Both the position numbers and the translations under genes were made by a program. Of a stretch of DNA of 34,415 nucleotides, positions 18,598-26,045 are shown piece after piece (the stretch's first letter is position 1; each line of letters starts with the position of its first letter). A model generated the notes under the pieces. That model did not search any database and had not been told where the DNA came from. It saw only the letters and a list, made by a program, of their open reading frames with translations. Source of the DNA: Alphaproteobacteria bacterium (GTDB taxonomy: Bacteria > Pseudomonadota > Alphaproteobacteria > Micropepsales > Micropepsaceae); the NCBI GenBank assembly GCA_013389115.1, contig JACADY010000037.1, forward strand, positions 1-34,415. The letters run 5' to 3'.

Positions 18598-20460
18598 ATG
18601 TCTCAGCCTGACAAGAAGCCCGGTTCAGAGAACCCCATTCCGGCGCCGCAGAACGGTTCGGCCGCGGTGATCCCCTTGCCGCGCCCCGCGACGGCGCAAC
18701 CCGCGAAATCCGATTGGCCCTCCACCCGGGCTCCACATGACGGTTTTACGACGCTTGATCGCGGCTACCGGGCGGTACTTGCCCGAATGACGGATGGGAC
18801 ATCGCCGACCTCCATCATGATGGCGATCCAGGATTGGGCGATCCACCTTGCCCGCTCGCCGGGCAAGCAACTGGAGCTGGCTCAGCTCGCGATGCAGGAT
18901 GCGGTCCGGCTAACCGTCTTTGCCTCGGACGCGATCATGCAGCGCGCGCCCGAACCGGTTTATGAGCCGAGCGAGGATGATCACCGTTTCACGTCCGCTG
19001 ATTGGAACACATTTCCCTTCAGCGTCGCCAAGCAGAATTTCCTGGCGACCGAGAACTGGTGGGATTGCGCCACCCGCAACATTCGCGGCATGAGCGACAG
19101 GCGGGGCGACCGCGTGCGCTTCCTGACGCACAATGCCCTTGATGTCGTCTCCCCTTCGAACATCCCCTGCCTCAACCCCGACATCATCCGCAGGACATTC
19201 GCCGAGGCCGGCAAGAACCTGCAGCGCGGCTATCGCAACGCGGCTGAGGATTTCCGCCGCGTGCTCAACCATCAGCCGCCCCCGGGCGTGGAGAATTTTC
19301 GCCCCGGCATCGAGGTGGCGGCAACGCCCGGCAAGGTCGTTTACCGCAACCGTCTGATGGAGCTTATTCAGTACACGCCCCAAACGGACGAGGTCTGCGC
19401 AGAGCCCGTGCTGATCGTGCCGGCCTGGATCATGAAGTACTACATCCTCGACCTGTCGCAGAGGAATTCGCTCATCCGCTATTTGGTCTCCAAGGGCCAT
19501 ACGGTGTTCATGATCTCCTGGCACAACCCGACGCGCGAGGATCGGGATCTTGGCATCGATGAGTATCGCCGGCTCGGCGTCATGGCGGCGCTCGACGCGG
19601 TGAACGCGATCTGCGGCAAGGAGGCGAAGGTTCACGCGGCCGGCTATTGCCTGGGCGGCACGCTGCTCTCGATCGCGGCGGCGGCGATGGCCCGCGATCG
19701 CGATGAACGCCTCAGCTCCCTCACACTCATCGCCGCGCAGACCGATTTCGCGCAGGCCGGGGAACTGATGCTCTTCGTCGATGAGAGCCAACTCGCCATG
19801 CTCGAGGACATGATGTGGAGTCAAGGTTTCCTTGATACTCGCCAGATGTCGGGCGCCTTTTCGGCCTTGCGCTCGAATGATCTTGTCTGGTCGCGCCTCA
19901 TCAGGAACTACATCCTGGGCGAGCGCGACAAGCTCAACGATCTGATGGCCTGGAACGCCGACCAGACCCGCATGCCTTATCGCATGCACTCGGAATATCT
20001 GCGTGGCCTTTTCCTGGAGAACCGTCTCTCGGCCGGTCGCTTCGCGGTTGATGGCCGCCCGGTCGTGCTCTCCGATATCTCGGTGCCCATTTTCGCCATC
20101 GGCACGGTGAAGGACCACATCGCGCCCTGGCAGTCCGTCTACAAGATCAACCTGCCGACCGATACCGAAGTGACGTTCCTGTTGACGACGGGCGGAAACA
20201 ACGCCGGCATTGTGAGTGAGCCCGGCCGCCCGGGACGCTCCTATCAGGTCGCGACCCGAGGCGCGAATGACCGCTACATCGATCCCGACACCTGGGTGGC
20301 AACCGCGCCGCGCAAGGACGGCTCCTGGTGGCCCGAATGGGAGGCGTGGCTTTGCGCGAAGGCAGAGGGCAGGAAGATCGCGCCGCCCCCCATGGGCGCG
20401 CCGGCGAAGGGCTATCCTGCGCTCATGGATGCGCCCGGCGCCTTCGTTCATGAGCATTGA
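18598..20460 (+). CDS. phaC: Class I PHA synthase-like protein with catalytic His replaced by Asn
   Basis: PhaC polymerises hydroxyacyl-CoA into polyhydroxyalkanoate granules through a Cys-Asp-His triad. The 620-residue protein has the N-terminal PhaC domain, SPSNIPCLNPDI, the lipase-like box with nucleophile Cys351 (AAGYCLGGTLL), the conserved WNAD segment, and the Asp506 motif KDHIAPW. At the triad histidine, however, the sequence is GGNNAGIV: residue 534 is Asn (AAC), where relatives have His (CAC) in GHxAG. The change is one base. The ATG at 18598 is preceded by AAGGAG, though at a long 13-base spacing. No thiolase, reductase, phasin or regulator gene is nearby. It may be inactive, altered in activity, or show a sequence error. 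Confidence 0.88.
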   Translation: MSQPDKKPGSENPIPAPQNGSAAVIPLPRPATAQPAKSDWPSTRAPHDGFTTLDRGYRAVLARMTDGTSPTSIMMAIQDWAIHLARSPGKQLELAQLAMQDAVRLTVFASDAIMQRAPEPVYEPSEDDHRFTSADWNTFPFSVAKQNFLATENWWDCATRNIRGMSDRRGDRVRFLTHNALDVVSPSNIPCLNPDIIRRTFAEAGKNLQRGYRNAAEDFRRVLNHQPPPGVENFRPGIEVAATPGKVVYRNRLMELIQYTPQTDEVCAEPVLIVPAWIMKYYILDLSQRNSLIRYLVSKGHTVFMISWHNPTREDRDLGIDEYRRLGVMAALDAVNAICGKEAKVHAAGYCLGGTLLSIAAAAMARDRDERLSSLTLIAAQTDFAQAGELMLFVDESQLAMLEDMMWSQGFLDTRQMSGAFSALRSNDLVWSRLIRNYILGERDKLNDLMAWNADQTRMPYRMHSEYLRGLFLENRLSAGRFAVDGRPVVLSDISVPIFAIGTVKDHIAPWQSVYKINLPTDTEVTFLLTTGGNNAGIVSEPGRPGRSYQVATRGANDRYIDPDTWVATAPRKDGSWWPEWEAWLCAKAEGRKIAPPPMGAPAKGYPALMDAPGAFVHEH

Positions 20461-20555
20461 GCCGCGTTCGGCTTTGCACAATAGGCCATCGCTGTTGCGC
20501 ATGCGCCATAGATGGGAACTGGTCGCAGCACGAAGCCACGTGCTAGCCTGCGGCG

Positions 20556-21095
20556 ATGCAAAAATTATCACCATTGGGGCGCATGGCTGCTTTGTTATGC
20601 GCCGGAGTGGCGCTTGCCACCGCTGTTCCCGCCACCGCGCAGACCGGGGATACAGGCGCGCCCGCGCCCCCGGCTTTGAGCCCTGGCCGCTATCTCTGCA
20701 GCCAGGAAATCATGGTCGAGATTGGCTTTGAGAACGGCGAATGGACCGTTGAAAAACAGAAGACCGACGGCGAGTTCATGCTCGAGGTCGAAGACGTGGT
20801 CGTCGAAGGCAAGGGCGTGCAGCAACGCCTGCGCGTGCTGGATCGCAAGAACAGCGTGATCGAGCCCGAGGAATGGTTCTACTATTTCGACAAGGCAAGT
20901 CCTGAGCAGGGCTTCAAACTCGCGCCGGAGATCGAGCACAATCGCCGTCTGTTCGCCTCGCCCAACGGGCAGATCTGGGTTTATGACAGCCCCGTGAACG
21001 AAGGCGTGATGATGTTGTTCAGCGGCCTGCTCCTCACCGGCCAGGGTTCTGGCACGGTGGCGGGGCTTTGCACCTATATCGATCTGCCTTCCTGA
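20556..21095 (+). CDS. Secreted protein of unknown function
   Basis: The first about 29 residues form a clear signal peptide: basic start, hydrophobic core LLCAGVALATAVP, and a probable Ala-X-Ala cleavage at ATA-QT. The mature part (about 150 residues) is acidic and beta-rich in appearance, with two cysteines (in RYLCSQE and GLCTYID) that could form a disulfide between the ends. There is no lipobox and no transmembrane segment. I do not recognise the family. It lies 95 bases after the PHA synthase and converges on the MipA gene with a 9-base gap, so it may share the phaC transcript, but a functional link is not shown. Confidence 0.7.
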   Translation: MQKLSPLGRMAALLCAGVALATAVPATAQTGDTGAPAPPALSPGRYLCSQEIMVEIGFENGEWTVEKQKTDGEFMLEVEDVVVEGKGVQQRLRVLDRKNSVIEPEEWFYYFDKASPEQGFKLAPEIEHNRRLFASPNGQIWVYDSPVNEGVMMLFSGLLLTGQGSGTVAGLCTYIDLPS

Positions 21096-21104
21096 TACCG
21101 TCCC

Positions 21105-21917
21105 TCAAAAACGATAGCCAAGCCCAACCATGAAGCTGGGCTGGAGTTCGTTTTGGGTGATCGGGCTGTCGGCCGCATCCCCGAAGAGATAGCCCACCTT
21201 CGCCTCGCTGCGCACGAACCAGGTCTCCGTCATGTTCCAAATAAGGCCAACCGACACATCCGCGCGCTTGAACCCCGCGCCCGCCTCGTAGATGGGCAGG
21301 CCCGAATTGAGCGATTGCGTGGGCGTCACACCGAAATAGCTTTCCATATAGGCATCGTCCGCCCAGGTCGCCGAGACGCCACCCGTCAGCCTGAGATCAT
21401 CGCTCACGGGAATCATCGACTGGAGGCCGAGCTCGGCCTGCGTCCCCTCGCTGCCGCCAAGGTCGCGCGACACGGACGCCCGCAGCCGCGCAAATCCGAG
21501 TGAATAGGAAGCGAAGATCTGCGCGCGCGCCGCAGGATCGATATCCCCAAGGCCGCGCAGTATCTCCGCGTCGTCCTCTTCCCGTCCCGGTGCATAGCCG
21601 ATGGCCGCGCCCACTTGGAAATCCTTGGTGTGAATGACGTTTATGCCAAGACCGCGGCCATCGAGGAAGATGAAGTCCCGCCAGGAAATGGAGACGAGCG
21701 GAAAGGGTGAGACCTCGAGTTCATCGCCGCCCTCGTATTCAGGGACGAGCGCAACGCCGCCACCCAGAACGATCTTCCAATCGCTGACAGCCGCTTCGGC
21801 CGCCGCATCCTCGCGCGCTTCACCAGGCGGCAGGATATCGGCATGAGCGGGCGCAAGCGCTGCGCCGGCAAGCATTGTGCACAGTGAAACCTTTAGCGCG
21901 CTGCGGTGCAGGCTCAT
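21105..21917 (-). CDS. MipA/OmpV family outer membrane protein
   Basis: This 270-residue protein has a signal peptide cleaved near AHADI and then a 12-strand-like beta-barrel pattern: alternating hydrophobic strands, VPEYEGGDELEVSPFPLVSISW near the start, and a terminal aromatic residue in GLGYRF. MipA/OmpV proteins are outer-membrane barrels; some scaffold peptidoglycan enzymes, others are adhesin- or stress-linked. I chose the ATG at 21917 because GGAGAGG lies just upstream and a signal peptide follows. The frame is open far upstream and joins a frameshifted thioesterase, but that fusion is an artefact of the frameshift. Function within the family is uncertain. Confidence 0.87.
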   Translation of the reverse strand: MSLHRSALKVSLCTMLAGAALAPAHADILPPGEAREDAAAEAAVSDWKIVLGGGVALVPEYEGGDELEVSPFPLVSISWRDFIFLDGRGLGINVIHTKDFQVGAAIGYAPGREEDDAEILRGLGDIDPAARAQIFASYSLGFARLRASVSRDLGGSEGTQAELGLQSMIPVSDDLRLTGGVSATWADDAYMESYFGVTPTQSLNSGLPIYEAGAGFKRADVSVGLIWNMTETWFVRSEAKVGYLFGDAADSPITQNELQPSFMVGLGYRF

Positions 21918-22047
21918 GAAACCCTCTCCCCGACGGATGCGAGGCGAGGATAGGAAATGGCAGGTCAAATGTCGATTTAAGAATTGGCAAGAAGAATATC
22001 CGCACACGGAATACACGTGTTTGGAACATACCCTCGCAAGGCCGCAT

Positions 22048-22472
22048 TCAGGTGCCGGCCGGCACCGGCACCGGCACCAGGATCGCCTCGGCCGTTGCGA
22101 CGAGTTTCGGGTTATCCCCTGAAACGGCGAAGAGATGTGCAGCGGCGAAAATCTGCTGCGCCCCGCCTTGATGACACGGCCGCGCGCAAGGAAGCGCTCG
22201 CCGATCGCAGGCGCGAGGCAATTGACCGAGAAATGAGAGGTTAGTCCCGGCCCTGACTGTGTATAGGCGGCATAGCCGCAGACGGTTTCGGTGAGGGCAC
22301 CGATCATTCCGGCATGGAGATAGCCGGCATACTGGCCAAACTCCTCCCGCCAGACCATTTCAAGCGCGACTTCCCCATCATCCGCTTCGGTCACGCGAAA
22401 ATCCGCCCAGCGGTTGAAGTCTGCAAAGGCGTTCACCTCCCGCAGCGCCTCGAGATGGTGGGACCCTTTCAT
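22048..22472 (-). pseudogene. PaaI-type hotdog thioesterase with one-base frameshift
   Basis: Hotdog thioesterases of the PaaI group hydrolyse acyl-CoA. The reading frame begins MKGSHHLEAL and holds the catalytic HAGMIGALTET segment. After KAGR it loses frame; one base further the expected family ending resumes (IFAAAHLFAVSGDNPK, then a VPVPVP tail and TGA at 22048). Restoring one G in the GGGG run (plus-strand CCCC, 22161-22164) gives a 141-residue protein of normal length. As written, the frame instead runs into the MipA gene. Its ATG overlaps the stop of the upstream thioesterase (ATGA), so the two were translationally coupled. It could be a real mutation or a homopolymer sequencing error. 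Confidence 0.8.
22051..22078. repeat. GGCACC hexamer repeat with 16-bp palindrome
   Basis: GGTGCCGGCCGGCACC (22051-22066) is a perfect palindrome, and GGCACC occurs three times in tandem (22061-22078). On the minus strand it encodes the Val-Pro repeats at the thioesterase C-terminus. Such short tandem units can change copy number. Confidence 0.5.
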
Positions 22473-22957
22473 GGGACCTCCGGCTTGGTGGCGCGGAAGG
22501 TGGCGTTTGCACGGGCGCACAGCGCGCCGTCCGCGTGTATGGTTGCGATGGAGAAGCACAGGCCAGGGCCGGCCTTGAGCACGGCGGGCCGGATCTCGAT
22601 CCATTGGCCAAGCTGCGCCGAGGCGATGAAATCGACGCTAAGCCCGACGGTCACGAACCGCGACAGGCTTGCTTGCGCGCGCTCAGGCGGTTTTTGCGCT
22701 TTTTCATGCCCGGAAGGGGCGCCGGCGATGGCGATCTGCGCAACGCAGCTCAGCCCCATGGCATTGTCGGCAAGCGCCGTCAGCAGCCCGCCATGCACGA
22801 ACCCCCGCGAATTGGCATGCGCGGGGCCGGCCCGAAAGCCGATCTCGACCGCCGCTTCTGTCTGTCGCGAGTAAAGCGGCTCCCAAGGGTCGGTGAGCCC
22901 GCTCTTCTTGAAATGAGGAACAAAGCCCTCCGGGATAGGCTCGCTCATGCCGCGCAC
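22469..22957 (-). CDS. PaaI-family hotdog thioesterase (intact)
   Basis: This 162-residue hotdog-fold protein probably hydrolyses an acyl-CoA thioester. It has the family core RGFVHGGLLTALADNAMG (about residues 50-67) and the downstream strand pattern ending in SIATIHADGALCARANATFRA. It is a paralogue of the damaged thioesterase that overlaps its stop codon by four bases. It is transcribed divergently from the TetR gene, and the palindrome at 23041-23058 lies in their shared promoter region. The ATG at 22957 is used here; the ATG at 22948 (MSEPIPEG) is equally possible. Substrate unknown; regulation by the TetR protein is inference. Confidence 0.85.
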   Translation of the reverse strand: MRGMSEPIPEGFVPHFKKSGLTDPWEPLYSRQTEAAVEIGFRAGPAHANSRGFVHGGLLTALADNAMGLSCVAQIAIAGAPSGHEKAQKPPERAQASLSRFVTVGLSVDFIASAQLGQWIEIRPAVLKAGPGLCFSIATIHADGALCARANATFRATKPEVP

Positions 22958-23040
22958 CCTCGATTAGAGCGATAGTGCTTCACGGCGAACCTGTACGCAC
23001 GTTGCCGAGGAGCTCGCATCTGGACAATCATGACACGACC

Positions 23041-23058
23041 ATGTAGACCAGTCTACAT
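23041..23058. promoter_or_regulatory. TetR-family operator palindrome
   Basis: ATGTAGACCAGTCTACAT has perfect 8-bp arms around a CA centre. It includes TAGAC-N2-GTCTA, a form known for operators of LmrA/NemR-like TetR regulators. It lies 8 bases before the TetR ATG at 23067 and 83 bases before the intact thioesterase start. On the minus strand, TAGACT inside it and CATGAT 17 bases away form a possible promoter, so binding would block transcription of the thioesterases. Confidence 0.75.
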
Positions 23059-23066
23059 AGAATCTG

Positions 23067-23654
23067 ATGAGACCCATGCCAACACCGCCCGGGCACCGCG
23101 CCGCCCTGCTGGAAAGCGCCATCCGCCTCTTTCGCAAGCAAGGTTATGCCGCCACTGGTCTCAATGAGATTTTGAAGGAAAGCGGCGCCCCCAAAGGCTC
23201 CCTCTATCACTATTTCCCTCACGGAAAGGCACAGATCGGCGTCATGGCTGTGCGCGCGGCGGGGAAGAAGGTGGCCGAGACACTGGAAACGCTCGCCATT
23301 GAGGCGGACGGCCCTGGCAGCCTCCTCATCCGCTATTGCGGCGCTTTGGCGGGCTGGATGCGCCAGTCGGACTTCCATGACGGCTGCCCGATCACGACGA
23401 CGCTGCTTGAGACTGTGCCGGCCGATGATGCGATCCGCGAGGCGGGAGAAACGGCCTTTGCCGCCTGGGCCGCCATCATCGCCGCGAAGGCGGAGTCAGT
23501 CGGCATTCCCGCCCATCGTGCCGGACCGCTTTCGAGGCTCGCCGTCGCCGCGATCGAGGGCGCCCTCATCCAATGCCGCCTTGCCCGTAGCGAAGAGCCC
23601 CTGCGCGAGACAGCGGAGGAGCTGGCAAGGATGCTCGATGCGGCTGCCGGTTGA
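23067..23654 (+). CDS. TetR/AcrR family transcriptional regulator
   Basis: The 195-residue protein has an N-terminal TetR DNA-binding domain: ALLESAIRLFRKQGYAATGL and the recognition helix SLYHYFPHGK (about residues 10-58). The C-terminal ligand domain resembles the LmrA/YxaF-type group, with GCPITTTLLE and a conserved Trp-Ala-Ala. Members repress neighbouring genes until a small molecule binds. The palindrome just upstream is probably its own operator, which would give autoregulation and control of the divergent thioesterases. The start may be the ATG at 23067 or 23076; neither has a good Shine-Dalgarno. Ligand unknown. Confidence 0.9.
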   Translation: MRPMPTPPGHRAALLESAIRLFRKQGYAATGLNEILKESGAPKGSLYHYFPHGKAQIGVMAVRAAGKKVAETLETLAIEADGPGSLLIRYCGALAGWMRQSDFHDGCPITTTLLETVPADDAIREAGETAFAAWAAIIAAKAESVGIPAHRAGPLSRLAVAAIEGALIQCRLARSEEPLRETAEELARMLDAAAG

Positions 23655-23687
23655 GTGGCACGGCCCGAACTCGTGACGAGAGAAACT

Positions 23688-23762
<75 letters not shown>

Positions 23763-23955
23763 ATCCGAAAACGGCCATGAGGTAACGGGCCGCGCGAAGA
23801 GCGGTGTTATGGCGCAAGGCGCTTCGCGATGCAAGCGCCTGATCGCTGGAGCCCAGCCTGATCGCGCCGCCGTCGGGAATGCCCGGACCCCGCCCCTTCC
23901 CTTGAAGCGCGCCAAAAGCCATGGTGCCAACAACGAAAAAGGAGCGCCCCCCGTC

Positions 23956-24516
23956 ATGCTGACCGCCCTTATCCTTGCCGCCGCCCTTGACAGCACCGGG
24001 ATCGCGGTCGTGCGGGGCGCGATCGATTTCTCCGCCAAGGAGGGAACCCCGGCCTTTGAGGAAAGCCGGACGCTTCTGGAGCAATTCCCCACAAGCCCGG
24101 GAGTCATCTATCTTGATTTGGTCATCCATCCAGAGACGGCGGCGGGGGCAGGGGCGCCGCCCGACTACCACACGGACGCAACGGGCCGGGAGGGCAAACC
24201 CGCAAGCCCACTTTCCTGCGAGGCAGGCGCCGCCGCCCTGATCGATGACAGTGTGAGCGCACTCTCCATTTCGGCAGGCACGATCTACCCGCATATCGTG
24301 CTCGATATCCTCATTGCCGCGCCAGGCGAGCACCCGTTCAACGCCCTTGCCTGCACCTATTCGCCCGCGAGCGAGGCGATGGCCGCCATATCGGTCACGG
24401 GCTTCTTTGCCGTGAACACCTATGCGATCCCCACCGCCAACGGCGTGCGCCTCCAACCCATAACGCCGCCCCTCGCCCTGGCCCTGCCGGTGCTTGAAAA
24501 AGCGCAAGAGCCTTGA
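23956..24516 (+). CDS. Hypothetical protein, possibly exported
   Basis: The 186-residue protein begins with a short hydrophobic stretch (MLTALILAAALDSTGIAV) that might be an export signal, though it lacks basic residues. The rest is neutral, Ala/Pro-rich and has two cysteines about 40 residues apart. I do not recognise a family. The ATG at 23956 is preceded by AAAAAGGAG; the open frame back to 23809 overlaps GC-rich sequence without features. It ends 6 bases before the ProXp-ala-like gene, so co-transcription is likely. The coding call rests on frame, start and spacing rather than on homology. Confidence 0.55.
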   Translation: MLTALILAAALDSTGIAVVRGAIDFSAKEGTPAFEESRTLLEQFPTSPGVIYLDLVIHPETAAGAGAPPDYHTDATGREGKPASPLSCEAGAAALIDDSVSALSISAGTIYPHIVLDILIAAPGEHPFNALACTYSPASEAMAAISVTGFFAVNTYAIPTANGVRLQPITPPLALALPVLEKAQEP

Positions 24517-24522
24517 GACGCG

Positions 24523-25020
24523 ATGGCGCATGCAACGCCCGCCGACCTCTTTGCGCGGCTCGAGGCCTTGGGGCTCAAGCACCGTACAGTTGAGCACCCG
24601 CCCGTCTTCACGGTCGAGGAGGCACGCGAAACCAAGAACGCCCTGCCCGGCGCGCACACCAAGAACCTGTTCCTCAAGGACAGGAAGGACCGGCTTTTTC
24701 TCTGCGTGGCCGAGGCCGAGCGGCGCGCGGACCTGAAATCCCTGGCACAGCGCCTCGGCGCCGGACGCTTTTCGTTTGGCAGCGCGGCGCTTCTGCTTGA
24801 GAAGCTGGGCGTCACCCCCGGCTCTGTGACGCCCTTTGCGCTGATGAACGATGCGGCCGCCGAGGTGACCCCGATCATCGACAAGGCGCTGCTGGAAGCT
24901 GAGGTCGTGAACGCCCACCCGCTCATCAACACGGCCACGACAGCCATTTCGCCTGAAGGATTGCTGGCATTTCTTGCAAGCCTGGGGCGCACCCCCTTGA
25001 TCTTCGACTTTGAAGCCTGA
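24523..25020 (+). CDS. ProXp-ala / YbaK-like aminoacyl-tRNA deacylase
   Basis: The 165-residue protein matches the YbaK/ProX editing domain, closest to free-standing ProXp-ala (PrdX). These hydrolyse wrongly charged Ala-tRNA(Pro). Visible landmarks are the VEHPPVFTVEEA opening, GAHTKNLFLKDRK with the conserved Lys, the GVTPGSVTPFAL segment, and the final strand after the NAHPL segment. Length is right for a stand-alone enzyme. It sits in a plus-strand run of housekeeping genes. The exact tRNA substrate among Pro-editing enzymes is inferred. Confidence 0.88.
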   Translation: MAHATPADLFARLEALGLKHRTVEHPPVFTVEEARETKNALPGAHTKNLFLKDRKDRLFLCVAEAERRADLKSLAQRLGAGRFSFGSAALLLEKLGVTPGSVTPFALMNDAAAEVTPIIDKALLEAEVVNAHPLINTATTAISPEGLLAFLASLGRTPLIFDFEA

Positions 25021-25038
25021 GTTTGCGCATCCTATATA
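25010..25038 (+). promoter_or_regulatory. Sigma70-like promoter before thioredoxin-TPR gene
   Basis: TTGAAG (25010-25015) and TATATA (25033-25038) are spaced by exactly 17 bases. The -35 lies in the last codons of the deacylase gene. It would start the thioredoxin/LON/Trm112/DUF971 run independently. Confidence 0.45.
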
Positions 25039-25092
25039 GGGTGATGCGTTGAATGCCGCCGCAACGGGTGGCCAAGAGGAACGGCTAAAGGA

Positions 25093-26022
25093 ATGGCCAT
25101 GGAAACCATCATCGGAAAGACCCAAGCAGCGCCAGACGCCGGCGATCTCATCAAGAACGCCACGACGCGCAGCTTTGCCGCCGATGTGATCGACGCCTCG
25201 ATGGATGCAGCCGTCATTGTCGATTTCTGGGCGCCCTGGTGCGGGCCTTGCCGCCAGCTCACCCCCGCGCTTGAAAAGGCGACGCGCGAGGCAAAGGGCG
25301 CCGTCAAGCTCGTCAAGGTCAACATTGACGAGAACCCCGACATCGCCCGCCAGTTCCGCATTCAATCGATCCCCGCCGTTTTTGCCTTCAGGAACGGCCA
25401 GCCGGTGGACGGCTTCATGGGCGCGCTGCCGGAAGGTCAGGTGCGCCAGTTCGTCCAACGCCTTGCGGCGACGGCGGGCGGCAAGGGCGGCCCCTCGCCC
25501 ATCGAGGAGGTCTTGGGGCTTGCGCGTGACGCTTTGGCCGCCGGCGATCTGAGCACCGCGGCGCAGGGCTTTGCCCAGATTCTGCAGGTGGAAAAAGGTC
25601 ATCCCCAGGCCCTTGCGGGGCTTGCCCGCTGCTATCTGATGAGCGGCGATCTTGAGCGCGCGCGCCAGACGATTGAGCAGGTGGCCGAGGACAAGCGCGC
25701 CGACGCCGATGTCGCCTCTGTGATCGCGACGCTCGCTTTGGCCGAGAAGGCTGGCAATCCCGGCGATGTGGCGCGCCTCACCGAGGCGGTCGCGCGCAAC
25801 CCCGCCGATCATCAGGCACGCTATGATCTGGGCCTTGCGCTTTTGGGCGCCGATGATCGTGAAGGCGCGGTGCGCGAGCTTCTCGAAATCGTCCGCCGCG
25901 ACCGCAATTGGGACGATCAAAAGGCCCGCAAGGAGCTGCTCAACCTGTTCGAGGCCTTCGGGCCGGAAGATCCCGTGACGAAGGACGCGCGCCGCAAGCT
26001 CTCCTCCATTCTTTTCTCCTGA
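25093..26022 (+). CDS. Thioredoxin-TPR protein (YbbN/CnoX-like chaperedoxin)
   Basis: CnoX-type proteins join a thioredoxin domain to TPR repeats, hold misfolding proteins and guard cysteines. The 309-residue protein has a thioredoxin domain (about residues 20-130) with an intact active site WCGPC (Cys50, Cys53). Helical TPR-like repeats follow from about residue 140, for example LAALARCYLMSGD-like turns near 175. Unlike E. coli CnoX, both catalytic cysteines are kept, so it may also act as a reductase. The start is ambiguous: AAAGGA fits the ATG at 25099 (six-base spacing) better than the ATG at 25093. Intact. Confidence 0.9.
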   Translation: MAMETIIGKTQAAPDAGDLIKNATTRSFAADVIDASMDAAVIVDFWAPWCGPCRQLTPALEKATREAKGAVKLVKVNIDENPDIARQFRIQSIPAVFAFRNGQPVDGFMGALPEGQVRQFVQRLAATAGGKGGPSPIEEVLGLARDALAAGDLSTAAQGFAQILQVEKGHPQALAGLARCYLMSGDLERARQTIEQVAEDKRADADVASVIATLALAEKAGNPGDVARLTEAVARNPADHQARYDLGLALLGADDREGAVRELLEIVRRDRNWDDQKARKELLNLFEAFGPEDPVTKDARRKLSSILFS

Positions 26023-26045
26023 CGCCAAAGGGAAAGGAGGCCGCC

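Noticed and set aside
18910..20574. 554-codon minus-strand open frame
   Set aside because: Antisense to the PHA synthase; composition is that of a shadow frame.
21105..22604. A 499-codon thioesterase-MipA fusion protein
   Set aside because: The join follows a one-base frameshift, the linker is Arg/Ser/Cys-rich with no fold features, and MipA has its own ribosome site and signal peptide at 21917.
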